Shown here piece by piece: positions 45,162 through 53,811 of a stretch of DNA of 64,000 nucleotides. The first letter of the stretch is position 1; the number at the start of each line of letters is the position of its first letter. Both the position numbers and the translations under genes were made by a program. Under the pieces are notes generated by a model. It saw nothing but the letters and a program-made list of their open reading frames with translations, made no database searches and was not told the origin of the DNA. This stretch comes from Streptomyces bambusae (GTDB lineage Bacteria > Actinomycetota > Actinomycetes > Streptomycetales > Streptomycetaceae), in NCBI RefSeq assembly GCF_020532645.1, contig NZ_JAJAUZ010000038.1, forward strand, positions 1 to 64,000. The letters run 5' to 3'.

Positions 45162-46250
45162 TCAGGCGGCTCCGCCGGAGGTGGCGGCGGGGGCGGGCGC
45201 CGGGGCGTCGGCGGAGCGGCGGCGGACCGCCCAGAAGATCCCGGAGCCGACGACGACGGTGGCGCCGACGCCGATCACGCCGGCCAGGCCGCCGGAGAGG
45301 CGGGCGTCGTCGACGTCCTTGACGCCGTAGTCGGCGAGCGGGGAGTCCTTGGCGGCGTGCTCCTCGACGGTGGCGTCGATGCCCTGGTCGGCGGCGACCT
45401 TCTCCAGGCCGTCGGGGCTGGCGGAGGCGTAGAAGGAGACGATGCCGGCGAGCACGAGCGCGGTGCCGAGGCCGGCGGCCAGGAAGGTGCGGGTGGACCG
45501 GGCGGCGGCGGGCGCGGGCGCCGCGGCGGGCGCTTCGACCAGCTCGCCGCCGACGCGGAGCCGGAGCGGGGCGGTCAGGCCGCGGGCTCCGTGGACGAGG
45601 TCGGGGCGGACGGCGAGGACGGCGCCGACGGTGGCGGCGGTGATGGCGGCCTCGCCGATGCCGATGAGGGTGTGGACGCCGACCATCGCGGTGAGGACCT
45701 TGCCCAGCGAGACGTCGGCGGTGCCGCCGACGGCGTAGAGGGCGGTGAAGGCGGCGGCCGCGGCCGGTACGGAGACCAGGGCGCCGGCGAAGGAGGCCAC
45801 GGTCACCGAGCGGCGGGTGCGGGGCAGCACCGCGAGCAGGCCGCGGAAGACGGCGTATGCGACGAGGACGGTGACCACGCCCATGACGGAGATGTTGACG
45901 CCGAGGGCGGTCAGGCCGCCGTCGGCGAAGAGGAGGCCCTGCATCAGGAGGACCACGGAGATGCAGAGCACGCCGGTGTAGGGGCCGACGAGTATCGCGG
46001 CGAGGGCTCCGCCGAGCAGGTGTCCGCTGGTGCCGGCGGCGACCGGGAAGTTGAGCATCTGGACGGCGAAGACGAATGCGGCGACCAGGCCGGCGAGCGG
46101 TGCGGTGCGGTCGGCGCCGGCCAGGGCTCCGCTGCCCGCTCCGGCGAGTTCGCGGCGCGCGCCGCGCAGGCTGACGGCGACGGCGCCGGCGGCCACGACG
46201 CCGGCGGCGACGGAGACGGGTGTGTTGATGAATCCGTCGGGCACATGCAT
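45162..46250 (-). CDS. cbiM: nickel/cobalt ECF substrate-binding protein, CbiM-CbiN (NikMN) fusion
   Basis: Membrane subunit that binds the metal ion, 362 aa. The N-terminus MHVPDGF carries the Met1-His2 chelating end essential in this family, which fixes ATG 46250 as the start. CbiM helices continue to about residue 215. The C-terminal part has two membrane segments around a short outside loop with SPDGLEKVA, the PDGLE signature of the small CbiN/NikN subunit, so both parts are fused. I see no cobalamin riboswitch upstream; a Nur-like box there suggests nickel. Confidence 0.95.
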   Translation of the reverse strand: MHVPDGFINTPVSVAAGVVAAGAVAVSLRGARRELAGAGSGALAGADRTAPLAGLVAAFVFAVQMLNFPVAAGTSGHLLGGALAAILVGPYTGVLCISVVLLMQGLLFADGGLTALGVNISVMGVVTVLVAYAVFRGLLAVLPRTRRSVTVASFAGALVSVPAAAAAFTALYAVGGTADVSLGKVLTAMVGVHTLIGIGEAAITAATVGAVLAVRPDLVHGARGLTAPLRLRVGGELVEAPAAAPAPAAARSTRTFLAAGLGTALVLAGIVSFYASASPDGLEKVAADQGIDATVEEHAAKDSPLADYGVKDVDDARLSGGLAGVIGVGATVVVGSGIFWAVRRRSADAPAPAPAATSGGAA

Positions 46251-46328
46251 GGGGAGGGCTCCGCTTCCTGCGGTGTCGGAGGTCTGCGCTGCTTACAGGA
46301 CCTTTAACCGCTCAAGAATAGTGCTCAC

Positions 46329-46345
46329 CTGCAAACCACATGCAA
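46329..46345. promoter_or_regulatory. Nur-box-like inverted repeat upstream of cbiM
   Basis: CTGCAA-ACCAC-ATGCAA matches the published Streptomyces Nur (nickel-responsive Fur-family) pattern tTGCaa-N5-ttGCAA, with TGC and GCA nine bases apart. It lies about 80 bp before the cbiM start on the leftward strand. Confidence 0.6.
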
Positions 46346-46417
46346 GAGCGTCCACATCACGAAAAGCAGGAGGGGTGGCACAGGAGGCGCACAAAAGCGG
46401 AGGTAAAAATCACCTCA

Positions 46418-46439
46418 ATATGCAACATTTATATGCAAA
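46418..46439. promoter_or_regulatory. direct repeats ATATGCAA in the cbiM-ssgE gap
   Basis: ATATGCAAC (46418-46426) and ATATGCAAA (46431-46439) are 13 bp apart, in an AT-rich patch that stands out from its surroundings. The spacing is not that of the Nur box. They may belong to the ssgE promoter region or to a second metal-regulator site. Confidence 0.4.
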
Positions 46440-46478
46440 GAGGATCGAGTGGGGGGCCGAGGACCAGAGGAGCGGGCC

Positions 46479-46901
46479 GTGACTTCTGCGCCGATCGAAG
46501 AACGGGTGCGCGCACGCGTGATCACCGACGACCCGCTCTACCGCGCGATACCGGTCGCCCTCCGCTTCGCCCCGGCCGAGCCGCTGGCCGTACGCATCGT
46601 CTTCCCGCCCGGGCTCTCCCCCGAGGGCACGGAGAACGAGTGGGTCTTCTCCCTGACCCTGCTGGAGACCGGCCTGCAGTCGCCGACCGGCAGCGGGGAC
46701 GTCCGGGTCTGGCCGGCCGGGCGGGTGCAGACCGTGGTCGAACTCCACTCGCCGGAGGGGGTCGCCGTGGTCCAGTTCGACAGCGCGGCGCTGCGCCGCT
46801 TCCTGCGCCGTACGTACGCGGCGGCCCGCCCGCACCACCCGGATGGGGGTACGGACGGGCCGCCGGTTTCCGCGCAGGGGATGCCGCGGGCGAGGCGCTG
46901 A
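46479..46901 (+). CDS. ssgE: SsgA-like sporulation/cell-division regulator, probably SsgE
   Basis: Small protein of 140 aa of the SALP family, unique to morphologically complex actinobacteria; members steer septation and spore separation. Core marks are PVALRFAPAEPLAVRIVF, the ENEWVFSLTLLETGL stretch, GDVRVWP and a VQFDSAALRRFLRRTY end. The C-terminal 25 residues are variable. The GTG at 46479 has AGAGGAG at 7 nt. SsgE as the specific member is inferred from gene neighbourhood as I recall it from S. coelicolor; the family itself is secure. Confidence 0.88.
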   Translation: MTSAPIEERVRARVITDDPLYRAIPVALRFAPAEPLAVRIVFPPGLSPEGTENEWVFSLTLLETGLQSPTGSGDVRVWPAGRVQTVVELHSPEGVAVVQFDSAALRRFLRRTYAAARPHHPDGGTDGPPVSAQGMPRARR

Positions 46902-46907
46902 GCGCCG

Positions 46908-49145
46908 TCAGGCGTTGACCAGCCGGCGGTCGGTGTCCGGGTCGTCCTGGCCGCGGCCGGCCTCGCCGGACTCCAGGTGCTTGCGCAGGCCCTCGCCCTC
47001 GACGTCCACGTTGGGCAGGAGCTTGTCCAGCCAGCCCGGCAGCCACCAGGCCTTGTGGCCGAGCAGCGCCAGCACCGCGGGCACGATCGCCATGCGGACG
47101 ACGAACGCGTCGAAGAAGACGGCGATCGCCAGGCCGAAGCCGATCATCTTGACCATCTGCTCGCTGGAGCCGATGAAGCCCGCGAACACCGCGATCATGA
47201 TCACCGCGGCGGCCGTGACCACCCGGGCGCCGTGGTGGAACCCGGTCACGATGGCCTGGCCGGGGCGCTCGCCGTGGACGTACGCCTCGCGCATCCGGGT
47301 CACGAGGAAGACCTCGTAGTCCATCGCGAGGCCGAAGACCACGCCTACCATGAAGATCGGCATCATGCTCATGATCGGACCGGTCTGCTCCACCCCGAAG
47401 AGCGAGCCGAGCCAGCCCCACTGGAAGACCGCGACGACCGCGCCGAGGGCGGCGACCACGGAGAGCAGGAAGCCGAGGGCCGCCTTGAGCGGGACCAGGA
47501 CCGAGCGGAAGACGAGCATCAGCAGCAGGAAGGCGAGGCCGACGACGAGCGCCAGGTAGGGCAGCAGCGCGTCGTTCATCTTCTGCGAGAAGTCGATGTT
47601 CATCGCGGTCTGGCCGGTGACCAGCACCTGGGCGCCGGTGTCCTTCTTGATGCCGGGACCCGCGTCGCGGATCTCGTGGACCAGCGCCTCGGTCTTCTCC
47701 GAGGACGGGCGGTCCTTGGGGATCACGGTGACGGTCGAGGTGTTGCCGGCCTTGTTCGGCATGCCGGGCACCACGGCCGCGACCCCGTCCATGCCCTTGA
47801 CCGTGTCGGTGACCTTCCGTACGGCCTGGTCCAGGTCCTTTGCGTCCTTGCCGTCGACGATCATCAGCAGCGGGCCGTTGAAGCCCGGGCCGAAGCCGTC
47901 GGAGAGCAGGTCGTACGCCCGGCGCTGGGTGGTGGAGGTGGGCTGGGAGCCCTCGTCCGGCAGGCCCATCTCCAGCTTGGAGACCGGGACGGCCATCGCG
48001 CCGAGGCCGATCACGCCGACGAGCAGCACGACGAGCGGGCGGCGCAGGACGAAGCGGGCCCAGCGGGTGCCGCCGTTGGGCTTGTCGGCCGCACCGGCCG
48101 GCTTGCCCTTGCCGAACAGGCGGGACTTGGTGCCGGCCGGCAGCACCCGCTTGCGGGCGAAGCCGATCATGGCCGGGACCAGCGTCAGGGCGACGAGGAC
48201 CGCGATGACCACGGTGCCCGCGGCCGCGAAGCCCATCTTGCTGAGCATCGGGATGTTGACGACGGCCAGGCCCACCAGGGCGATGACCACGGTCAGACCG
48301 GCGAACACCACGGCGGAGCCGGCGGTGCCGACGGCCCGGCCGGCCGCCTCTTCCTGGTCCCGGCCGTCGGCCAGCTCGGCCCGGTAGCGGGACACGATGA
48401 AGAGCGCGTAGTCGATGCCGACCGCGAGGCCGATCATCATCGCGAGCGTCGAGGTGGTGGAGCCCAGGTCCAGGACGTTGGCCAGCGCGGTGATCGAGGA
48501 GATGCCGATGCCGACGCCGATCAGCGCGGTCAGCAGCGGCAGGCCGGCGGCCACCAGCGAGCCGAAGGTGATGACGAGGACGATCGCCGCGACCGCGACG
48601 CCGATGATCTCGCCGGAGCCCTGCTCCGGCATGGTCATCAGCGCGTCACCGCCGATCTCGACGGTCAGGCCGGCCTCCTGGGCCGCCTCCCCGGAGTCCT
48701 TCAGGGCCTCCCGGGTCTCCTCGGTCAGCTCCATCGAGCTGACCTTGTACGAGACGGACGCGTAGGCGGTGTCGCCGCTCTGGCTGATCGCCTTGCTCTG
48801 GTACGGGTCGGCGACGTTGGCCACCTGGTCGGAGCCGCCGCGCAGGCCGTTGACGGTCTTCTCGACCTCGGCCTTCACGGCGGGGTCGGTGACCTTCTTG
48901 CCCTCGGGCGCCTTGAAGACGACGCGGGCGGTGGCTCCGTCGGCGCGCTGGCCGGGGAACCGCTCTTCCATCAGGTCGAAGGCGCGCTGGGCCTCCGTGC
49001 CGGGTATCGAGAACGAACCGGCCTTCGGGGTGCCTGCGGAGGACGCGCCGACACCGGCGAGCACCAGCAGTGCCACCCATATGAGGGCGACGAGGCCGCG
49101 GCGCCGGAAGGCGCCCCTGCCGAGTCGGTACAGGAAGGTTGCCAC
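46908..49145 (-). CDS. MMPL/RND-family transporter
   Basis: Large export protein of 745 aa with the RND layout: a first helix, a long outside domain (about 40-180), five or six membrane helices, a second outside domain (about 400-540) and a second helix bundle. Typical features are VGLAVGIDYALFIVSRYR and its repeat FGLAMDYEVFLVTRMREAYV, the proton-relay segments of the MMPL family. Substrate unknown (lipids, drugs or dyes in relatives). The GTG start at 49145 gives ATFLYRLG. A tetR gene lies 108 bp upstream on the same strand and probably controls it. Confidence 0.94.
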   Translation of the reverse strand: MATFLYRLGRGAFRRRGLVALIWVALLVLAGVGASSAGTPKAGSFSIPGTEAQRAFDLMEERFPGQRADGATARVVFKAPEGKKVTDPAVKAEVEKTVNGLRGGSDQVANVADPYQSKAISQSGDTAYASVSYKVSSMELTEETREALKDSGEAAQEAGLTVEIGGDALMTMPEQGSGEIIGVAVAAIVLVITFGSLVAAGLPLLTALIGVGIGISSITALANVLDLGSTTSTLAMMIGLAVGIDYALFIVSRYRAELADGRDQEEAAGRAVGTAGSAVVFAGLTVVIALVGLAVVNIPMLSKMGFAAAGTVVIAVLVALTLVPAMIGFARKRVLPAGTKSRLFGKGKPAGAADKPNGGTRWARFVLRRPLVVLLVGVIGLGAMAVPVSKLEMGLPDEGSQPTSTTQRRAYDLLSDGFGPGFNGPLLMIVDGKDAKDLDQAVRKVTDTVKGMDGVAAVVPGMPNKAGNTSTVTVIPKDRPSSEKTEALVHEIRDAGPGIKKDTGAQVLVTGQTAMNIDFSQKMNDALLPYLALVVGLAFLLLMLVFRSVLVPLKAALGFLLSVVAALGAVVAVFQWGWLGSLFGVEQTGPIMSMMPIFMVGVVFGLAMDYEVFLVTRMREAYVHGERPGQAIVTGFHHGARVVTAAAVIMIAVFAGFIGSSEQMVKMIGFGLAIAVFFDAFVVRMAIVPAVLALLGHKAWWLPGWLDKLLPNVDVEGEGLRKHLESGEAGRGQDDPDTDRRLVNA

Positions 49146-49253
49146 GGGGTGGTACTCCCGTTCAGGTCGTGGTTGGGAAGGGCATGCGGAAGCCGGCCCG
49201 ACGACGAGAGCGGCGTGTCAGGTGGTCCTGCTGGGGTGGAGCATTCGGATCTT

Positions 49254-49844
49254 TCAGATCCCGAGGGCGGGGAAGACCACGGAATCGATGAAGTCGGAGA
49301 GGAAGGCCCGGTCGACGGACCGGTCCTCGATCAGCGGGAGCGCGATGAACGTCCCGATGAGCATGTGCGGCACGAACCGGAGGGCCGGGCAGTCCGGGGC
49401 CACCTCGCCCCGGTCCACGGCCCGCTGGAGCATCGCCTGGAGGCCGGTGATCTCGGGGTCGACGAGGAGTTCCCGGAGCGCGCGGTGGAGTTCCGGGCTC
49501 TCGTGCACCGCATGGGTCAGGCCCCGCATGAGCGCGGTGTCCTTCGCCATCTGCGCGTCGTCGGACAGGTCGACCATGCGGCCGAGGTCCCCGCGGAGGC
49601 TGCCCGTGTCGATCTCCCGGAGGGAGACCGGCTGGGTGCAGCGCAGCGCCCTGGCGACCAGCTCGGGCTTGCTCCCCCACTGGCGGTAGAGGGTGGCCTT
49701 GCTGGACTTGGTGCGGGCGGCGACGGCATCCATGGTCAGCGCCTCGTAGCCGACCTCCCGCAGGAGGTCGAGGACCGCCTCGTGCAGCTCGGCCTCCCGC
49801 TCCGGGGTGATCCGGCTGCGCCGGGACGTGACCGTGTCGGCCAT
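49254..49844 (-). CDS. TetR-family regulator of the MMPL transporter
   Basis: Repressor of 196 aa. The HTH is ELHEAVLDLLREVGYEALTM, then DAVAARTKSSKATLYRQWGSKPELV. The C-terminal domain is of the TetR_C type with PALRFVPHMLIGTFIALPL. ATG 49844 gives MADTVTSRRSR, a normal start. Two inverted repeats lie directly upstream (49863-49877 and 49908-49930), and the MMPL gene is downstream in the same direction, so autoregulation of a tetR-mmpL unit is likely. Confidence 0.93.
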   Translation of the reverse strand: MADTVTSRRSRITPEREAELHEAVLDLLREVGYEALTMDAVAARTKSSKATLYRQWGSKPELVARALRCTQPVSLREIDTGSLRGDLGRMVDLSDDAQMAKDTALMRGLTHAVHESPELHRALRELLVDPEITGLQAMLQRAVDRGEVAPDCPALRFVPHMLIGTFIALPLIEDRSVDRAFLSDFIDSVVFPALGI

Positions 49845-49862
49845 CTCCGGACTCCCATCCGA

Positions 49863-49877
49863 ACGAAACTGTTTCGT
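49863..49877. promoter_or_regulatory. TetR operator, proximal copy
   Basis: ACGAAAC-T-GTTTCGT: 7-bp arms with one central base, 19 bp upstream of the tetR start. Same half-site as the distal copy. Confidence 0.8.
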
Positions 49878-49907
49878 ACCGATGAAGACGATACCTCGGA
49901 GCCCATG

Positions 49908-49930
49908 CGAAACGAAACCGTTTCGTTTCG
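49908..49930. promoter_or_regulatory. TetR operator, distal copy
   Basis: Perfect 11-bp arms CGAAACGAAAC and GTTTCGTTTCG around one central C. It contains the GAAAC-N-GTTTC core shared with the proximal copy. It lies between the divergent tetR and tricorn-protease genes, so it might affect both. Confidence 0.82.
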
Positions 49931-50007
49931 ACTTTGGCAGCTGCTGCGGGTGATCTGGCTCACCAGTACGAGTTGCCGGGCCCCCCTGGCGCGGAAAGCA
50001 TTGGGGG

Positions 50008-53000
50008 GTGAGCCACGACGTCGCGTACCTCCGGTTCCCGCACCTGCACGACGACCTGCTGTGCTTCGCCGCCGAAGACGATCTGTGGGTGGCGCCCCTG
50101 GCACCCGAGGGGGTGACGCCCGGCCGGGCGTGGCGGATCACCGTCGACCGCACCCGGGTCGGCCACCCCCGCTTCTCGCCCGACGGCCGGCACATCGCCT
50201 TCACGACCTGGCGCAGCCTCGACCCCGAGATCCACCTCGCCCCCGTGGACGGCGGGCCGGCCCGCCGGCTCAGCTACTGGGGCTCGACCGACACCCGGGT
50301 CTGCGGCTGGACCCCGCCCGGCGAGGACGGCCGCAGCGACATCCTGGCCGTGTCCTCGCACGGCCAGCCGTTCTCGTACTACTCCTGGGCCTACAGCCAG
50401 CCCACCGACGGCAGCCCGGGCGGCCGGCTGCCGTGGGGTCCGGTCAGCGACATCGCCGTGCACGAGCAGGACGGCGAGCGCCGCACCCTGCTGCTGACCG
50501 GCAAGCCGCCGCACGAGCCGGCCGCCTGGAAGCGCTACCGCGGCGGTGCCACCGGCCGGCTGTGGCTGCACGGGAAGCGGCTGCTGGAGGGCCTCGGCGG
50601 GCACCTCGACTCGCCGATGTTCGTCGGCGGCCGGATCGCCTTCCTCTCCGACCACGAGGGCGTCGGCAACCTGTACTCCTGCCGGCCCGACGGCACCGAC
50701 CTGCGCCGGCACACCGACCACGAGGAGTTCTACGCCCGACACGCCGCCAGCGACGGCACCCGCGTCGTCTACCAGTGCGCCGGCGAGGCCTGGCTGGTGG
50801 AATCGCTCGACACGGACGCCGGGCCGCGCCGGCTGGACGTCCGGCTCGGCGGCCCGCGCGCCGGCCGCCGCACCTACTCGGTGCCTGCCGCCGCCCACGT
50901 GGACGGCCTGTCCGTGGACGCGACCGGCCGGGCCAGCGCGGTCGCCGTCCGCGGCAGCCTCTACTGGCTCACCCACCGCGACGGCCCGGCCCGCGCCCTC
51001 GCGGACGACCCCGGCGTGCGGGTGCGGATGCCCGAGATGCTCGGCCGCGGCGGCCAGGTCGCGTACGTGACCGACGCGGAGGGCGAGGACGCGATCGAGA
51101 TCGCCTACCTGCCCCGGGCCAGCGGCGCCCGGTCCCCGCGCCGGCTGGCCGCCGGACGGCTGGGCCGGGTGCTGGAGATGGTCGCCGACCCGGACGGCGA
51201 GCGGATCGCCGTCGCCTCCCACGACGGCCGGCTGCTGCTGGTGGACGCCACGGAGGCGGCGGAGCCGGAAGAGACGGAAGATCAGGGAGAGGCGGGAGAA
51301 GCGGGAGAAGCGGGAGAAGCGACGGAGGCCGGCGAGGTCACCGAGCTGATCCGGTCCACCAACGGGCCGGTGACCGACCTCGCGTTCTCCCCCGACGGCG
51401 ACTGGCTGACCTGGTCGCACCCGGGCGTCGGCCGCTCGCTGCGGCAGATCAAGATGGCCCGGATCTCCGGCCCCGGCGCCCGCACCATCGTGGACGTCAC
51501 CAACGGCCGCTTCGAGGACGAGAACCCCGTCTTCACCCGGGACGGCCGCTACCTGGCCTTCCTGTCCTGGCGCGGCTTCGACCCGGTGTACGACGTGCAC
51601 ACCGGGGACCTGTCCTTCCCGCTGGGCTGCCGCCCGTACCTGGTGCCGCTGTCCTCGGCCACCCCCTCCCCGTTCGCGCTCTCCCCCGACGGGCGGCCCG
51701 CGGCGGGCGGTCTGGACCCGGTGGAGTCGGACTCCGACGGCGGTGCGGTGACCGTGGAGGCCGAGGGGCTGGAGAGCCGGGTGACCCCGTTCCCGGTGAC
51801 CGCCTCGAAGTACTCGGCGCTGCACCCGGTCAGCGGCGGCGGTCTGGTGTGGCTGCGCTGGCCCATCTCGGGCGCGCTCGGCGAGACCTTCGCCAACCCG
51901 GCCGACACCTCCGGCAAGCCGACCCTGGAGCACTTCGACATCACCAAGGCCCGGCGCACCGAACTCGCCTCCGGGCTCGACTGGTTCGCGGTCAGCGGCG
52001 ACGGCAGCAGGCTGGTGCTCAACGACGACGGCGACCTGCGGGCGGTGCCCGCCACCGAGTCCGGCGACGGGGACTCCACCGTCTACCTGGACATGCGCCG
52101 GATCCTGCACGAGGTGGACCCGGCCGCCGAGTGGCGGCAGGCCTTCGACGAGGCCGGCCGGCTGATCCGGGCGTACTTCTGGGAGCCGCAGATGTGCGGC
52201 ATCGACTGGGACGGGGTCCTCGCCCAGTACCGGCCGCTGGTCGAACGGGTCGCCTCCCCCGACGAGTTCGCGGACCTGCTGCGCGAGGTCCTCGGCGAAC
52301 TCGGCACCTCCCACGCGTACGTCGCCCCGGCCCGCCGCAACGAGGGACCACCGCACTACCAGCGGGCCATGGGCCTGCTCGGCGCCAACTTCGTGCCGAG
52401 GGACGGGCAGTGGATGGTCCGCCGGATCCTGCCCGGCGACTCCTCCGACTCCAAGGCCCGCTCCCCGCTGGCCGGCACCGGCATCCGCGAGGGCGCCGTG
52501 CTCACCCACGTCGACGGCCGGCCGGTGGACCCGGTCGCCGGGCCGTACCCGCTGCTGGCCGCGGCCGGCGGCACCACGGTGGAGCTGACGTTCACGCCCG
52601 CCGAGGGCGAGGGCCCGCCCCGCCGGGTCGCGCTCGTCCCGCTCGTCGACGAGCGGCCGCTGCGCTACCAGGACTGGGTGGCCAAGCGGCGCACCGTGGT
52701 CCGCGAGCTCAGCGGCGGCAAGTGCGGCTACCTGCACATCCCCGACATGGGCGGCTCGGGCTGGGCGCAGTTCAACCGCGATCTGCGGCTGGAGGTGTCC
52801 CGCCCGGCCCTGATCGTGGACGTGCGCGGCAACGCGGGCGGACACATCAGCGAGCTGGTCGTGGAGAAGCTGAGCCGCCGGATCCTCGGCTGGGACCTGA
52901 CCCGCAACGCACAGGCGGTGTCGTACGCGTCGAACGCGCCGCGCGGCCCGGTCGTGGCCCTCGCCGACGAGGCGACCTCCTCGGACGGCGACATGATCAC

Positions 53001-53346
53001 GGCCGCGTTCAAGCTGCTCGGACTGGGTCCGGTGGTCGGCCAGCGCACCTGGGGCGGGGTGGTCGGCATGACGGGCCGGCACACCCTGGGCGACGGCACG
53101 GTGATCACCGTGCCGATGAACGCGGCCTGGTTCCCCGAGTACGGCTGGTCGGTGGAGAACCACGGCGTGGAGCCGGACCTCGCGGTGCTGCGCACCCCGC
53201 TCGACTGGGCGGAGGGCCGGCACGCCCAGCTGGACGACGCGGTCGTGCTGGCGCTGGAGCTGCTGGAGCGCAACGCGGCAGCGGTGCCGCCCGGCTACAG
53301 CGACGTACCGGACCGCCGGCGGCCGAAGCTGCCGCCCCGGCAGTAG
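50008..53346 (+). CDS. tricorn-type protease (S41 family)
   Basis: Large cytosolic peptidase of 1112 aa that trims peptides released by the proteasome and other proteases. The first half is two beta-propellers (for example FSPDGRHIAFTTW, FLSDHEGVGNLYSC, FSPDGDWLTWSHP, FTRDGRYLAFLSW). A helical C1 domain, a PDZ domain (about 790-870, GTGIREGAVLTHVDGRPVD) and the S41 catalytic domain follow. Active-site marks fit tricorn: GTSHAY (Ser-His), ADEATSSDGDM (nucleophile region) and VENHGVEPD (Glu). A GEAGEAGEAGEA tract near residue 430 sits in a propeller loop. GTG 50008 gives a standard start. Confidence 0.95.
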   Translation: MSHDVAYLRFPHLHDDLLCFAAEDDLWVAPLAPEGVTPGRAWRITVDRTRVGHPRFSPDGRHIAFTTWRSLDPEIHLAPVDGGPARRLSYWGSTDTRVCGWTPPGEDGRSDILAVSSHGQPFSYYSWAYSQPTDGSPGGRLPWGPVSDIAVHEQDGERRTLLLTGKPPHEPAAWKRYRGGATGRLWLHGKRLLEGLGGHLDSPMFVGGRIAFLSDHEGVGNLYSCRPDGTDLRRHTDHEEFYARHAASDGTRVVYQCAGEAWLVESLDTDAGPRRLDVRLGGPRAGRRTYSVPAAAHVDGLSVDATGRASAVAVRGSLYWLTHRDGPARALADDPGVRVRMPEMLGRGGQVAYVTDAEGEDAIEIAYLPRASGARSPRRLAAGRLGRVLEMVADPDGERIAVASHDGRLLLVDATEAAEPEETEDQGEAGEAGEAGEATEAGEVTELIRSTNGPVTDLAFSPDGDWLTWSHPGVGRSLRQIKMARISGPGARTIVDVTNGRFEDENPVFTRDGRYLAFLSWRGFDPVYDVHTGDLSFPLGCRPYLVPLSSATPSPFALSPDGRPAAGGLDPVESDSDGGAVTVEAEGLESRVTPFPVTASKYSALHPVSGGGLVWLRWPISGALGETFANPADTSGKPTLEHFDITKARRTELASGLDWFAVSGDGSRLVLNDDGDLRAVPATESGDGDSTVYLDMRRILHEVDPAAEWRQAFDEAGRLIRAYFWEPQMCGIDWDGVLAQYRPLVERVASPDEFADLLREVLGELGTSHAYVAPARRNEGPPHYQRAMGLLGANFVPRDGQWMVRRILPGDSSDSKARSPLAGTGIREGAVLTHVDGRPVDPVAGPYPLLAAAGGTTVELTFTPAEGEGPPRRVALVPLVDERPLRYQDWVAKRRTVVRELSGGKCGYLHIPDMGGSGWAQFNRDLRLEVSRPALIVDVRGNAGGHISELVVEKLSRRILGWDLTRNAQAVSYASNAPRGPVVALADEATSSDGDMITAAFKLLGLGPVVGQRTWGGVVGMTGRHTLGDGTVITVPMNAAWFPEYGWSVENHGVEPDLAVLRTPLDWAEGRHAQLDDAVVLALELLERNAAAVPPGYSDVPDRRRPKLPPRQ

Positions 53347-53380
53347 GTCCGGGCGGCACGACAGGTGCGGCACAACAGCA

Positions 53381-53414
53381 GGGGCGCATCCACCGTTCCC
53401 GGCGGATGCGCCCC
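53381..53414 (+). terminator. terminator after the tricorn protease gene
   Basis: GGGGCGCATCC (53381-53391) pairs with GGATGCGCCCC (53404-53414). Confidence 0.8.
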
Positions 53415-53465
53415 TCGGCGCTGTGTGCGTACCCGGTAGCAGTCGGGTGTGGCGCCTTTCCTGAG

Positions 53466-53520
53466 TACTGCTGGTACTGCTGGTACTGCTGGTACTTCCT
53501 GTTTCCTGCGGTTTCCTGCG
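53466..53520. repeat. short tandem repeats (9-bp x3, 10-bp x2)
   Basis: TACTGCTGG occurs three times in tandem (53466-53492) with a partial fourth. GTTTCCTGCG then occurs twice (53501-53520). They lie in the non-coding gap between convergent genes. Confidence 0.9.
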
Positions 53521-53552
53521 GTCCGGTCGTCCTGCCGGTCCGGCGGCCGGGG

Positions 53553-53720
53553 CTACCGGTCGTCGAACTGGTCGCGGATGTCGTCCAGCGGCTGCTGCCG
53601 TGGGGACCGCGGTGCCGTGTCCCCGGCCCGGGACGACTTCTCCCGTTCCTGGCCGGCAGCCTTGTGCGCCTGCTCTTCGAGCCGCCGCGCCTTGTCCTGG
53701 AACTGATCCTTGAGACCCAT
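53553..53720 (-). CDS. small charged hypothetical protein
   Basis: A 55-aa protein, MGLKDQFQDKARRLEEQAHK at the N-terminus, rich in Lys/Glu/Gln/Arg and predicted helical, then a hydrophilic disordered end. ATG 53720 has GGAG at a normal distance (GGAGTGACCGGC before the ATG), which supports a real gene. The start resembles small stress-type helical proteins of actinobacteria (CsbD-like in character), but I do not claim the family. Convergent with the tricorn gene. Confidence 0.65.
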   Translation of the reverse strand: MGLKDQFQDKARRLEEQAHKAAGQEREKSSRAGDTAPRSPRQQPLDDIRDQFDDR

Positions 53721-53811
53721 GCCGGTCACTCCTGGCGGGGTAGGGGACGGGACCCCGACCAGCCTTGCACGCGGCCTCCTGAGCCGCATGTCGATCAGCG
53801 CCGGGCGCGCC

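Noticed and set aside
46251..46478. Cobalamin riboswitch upstream of cbiM.
   Set aside because: I looked for the B12-box and its surrounding helices on the leftward strand and did not find them; a Nur-like box is present instead.
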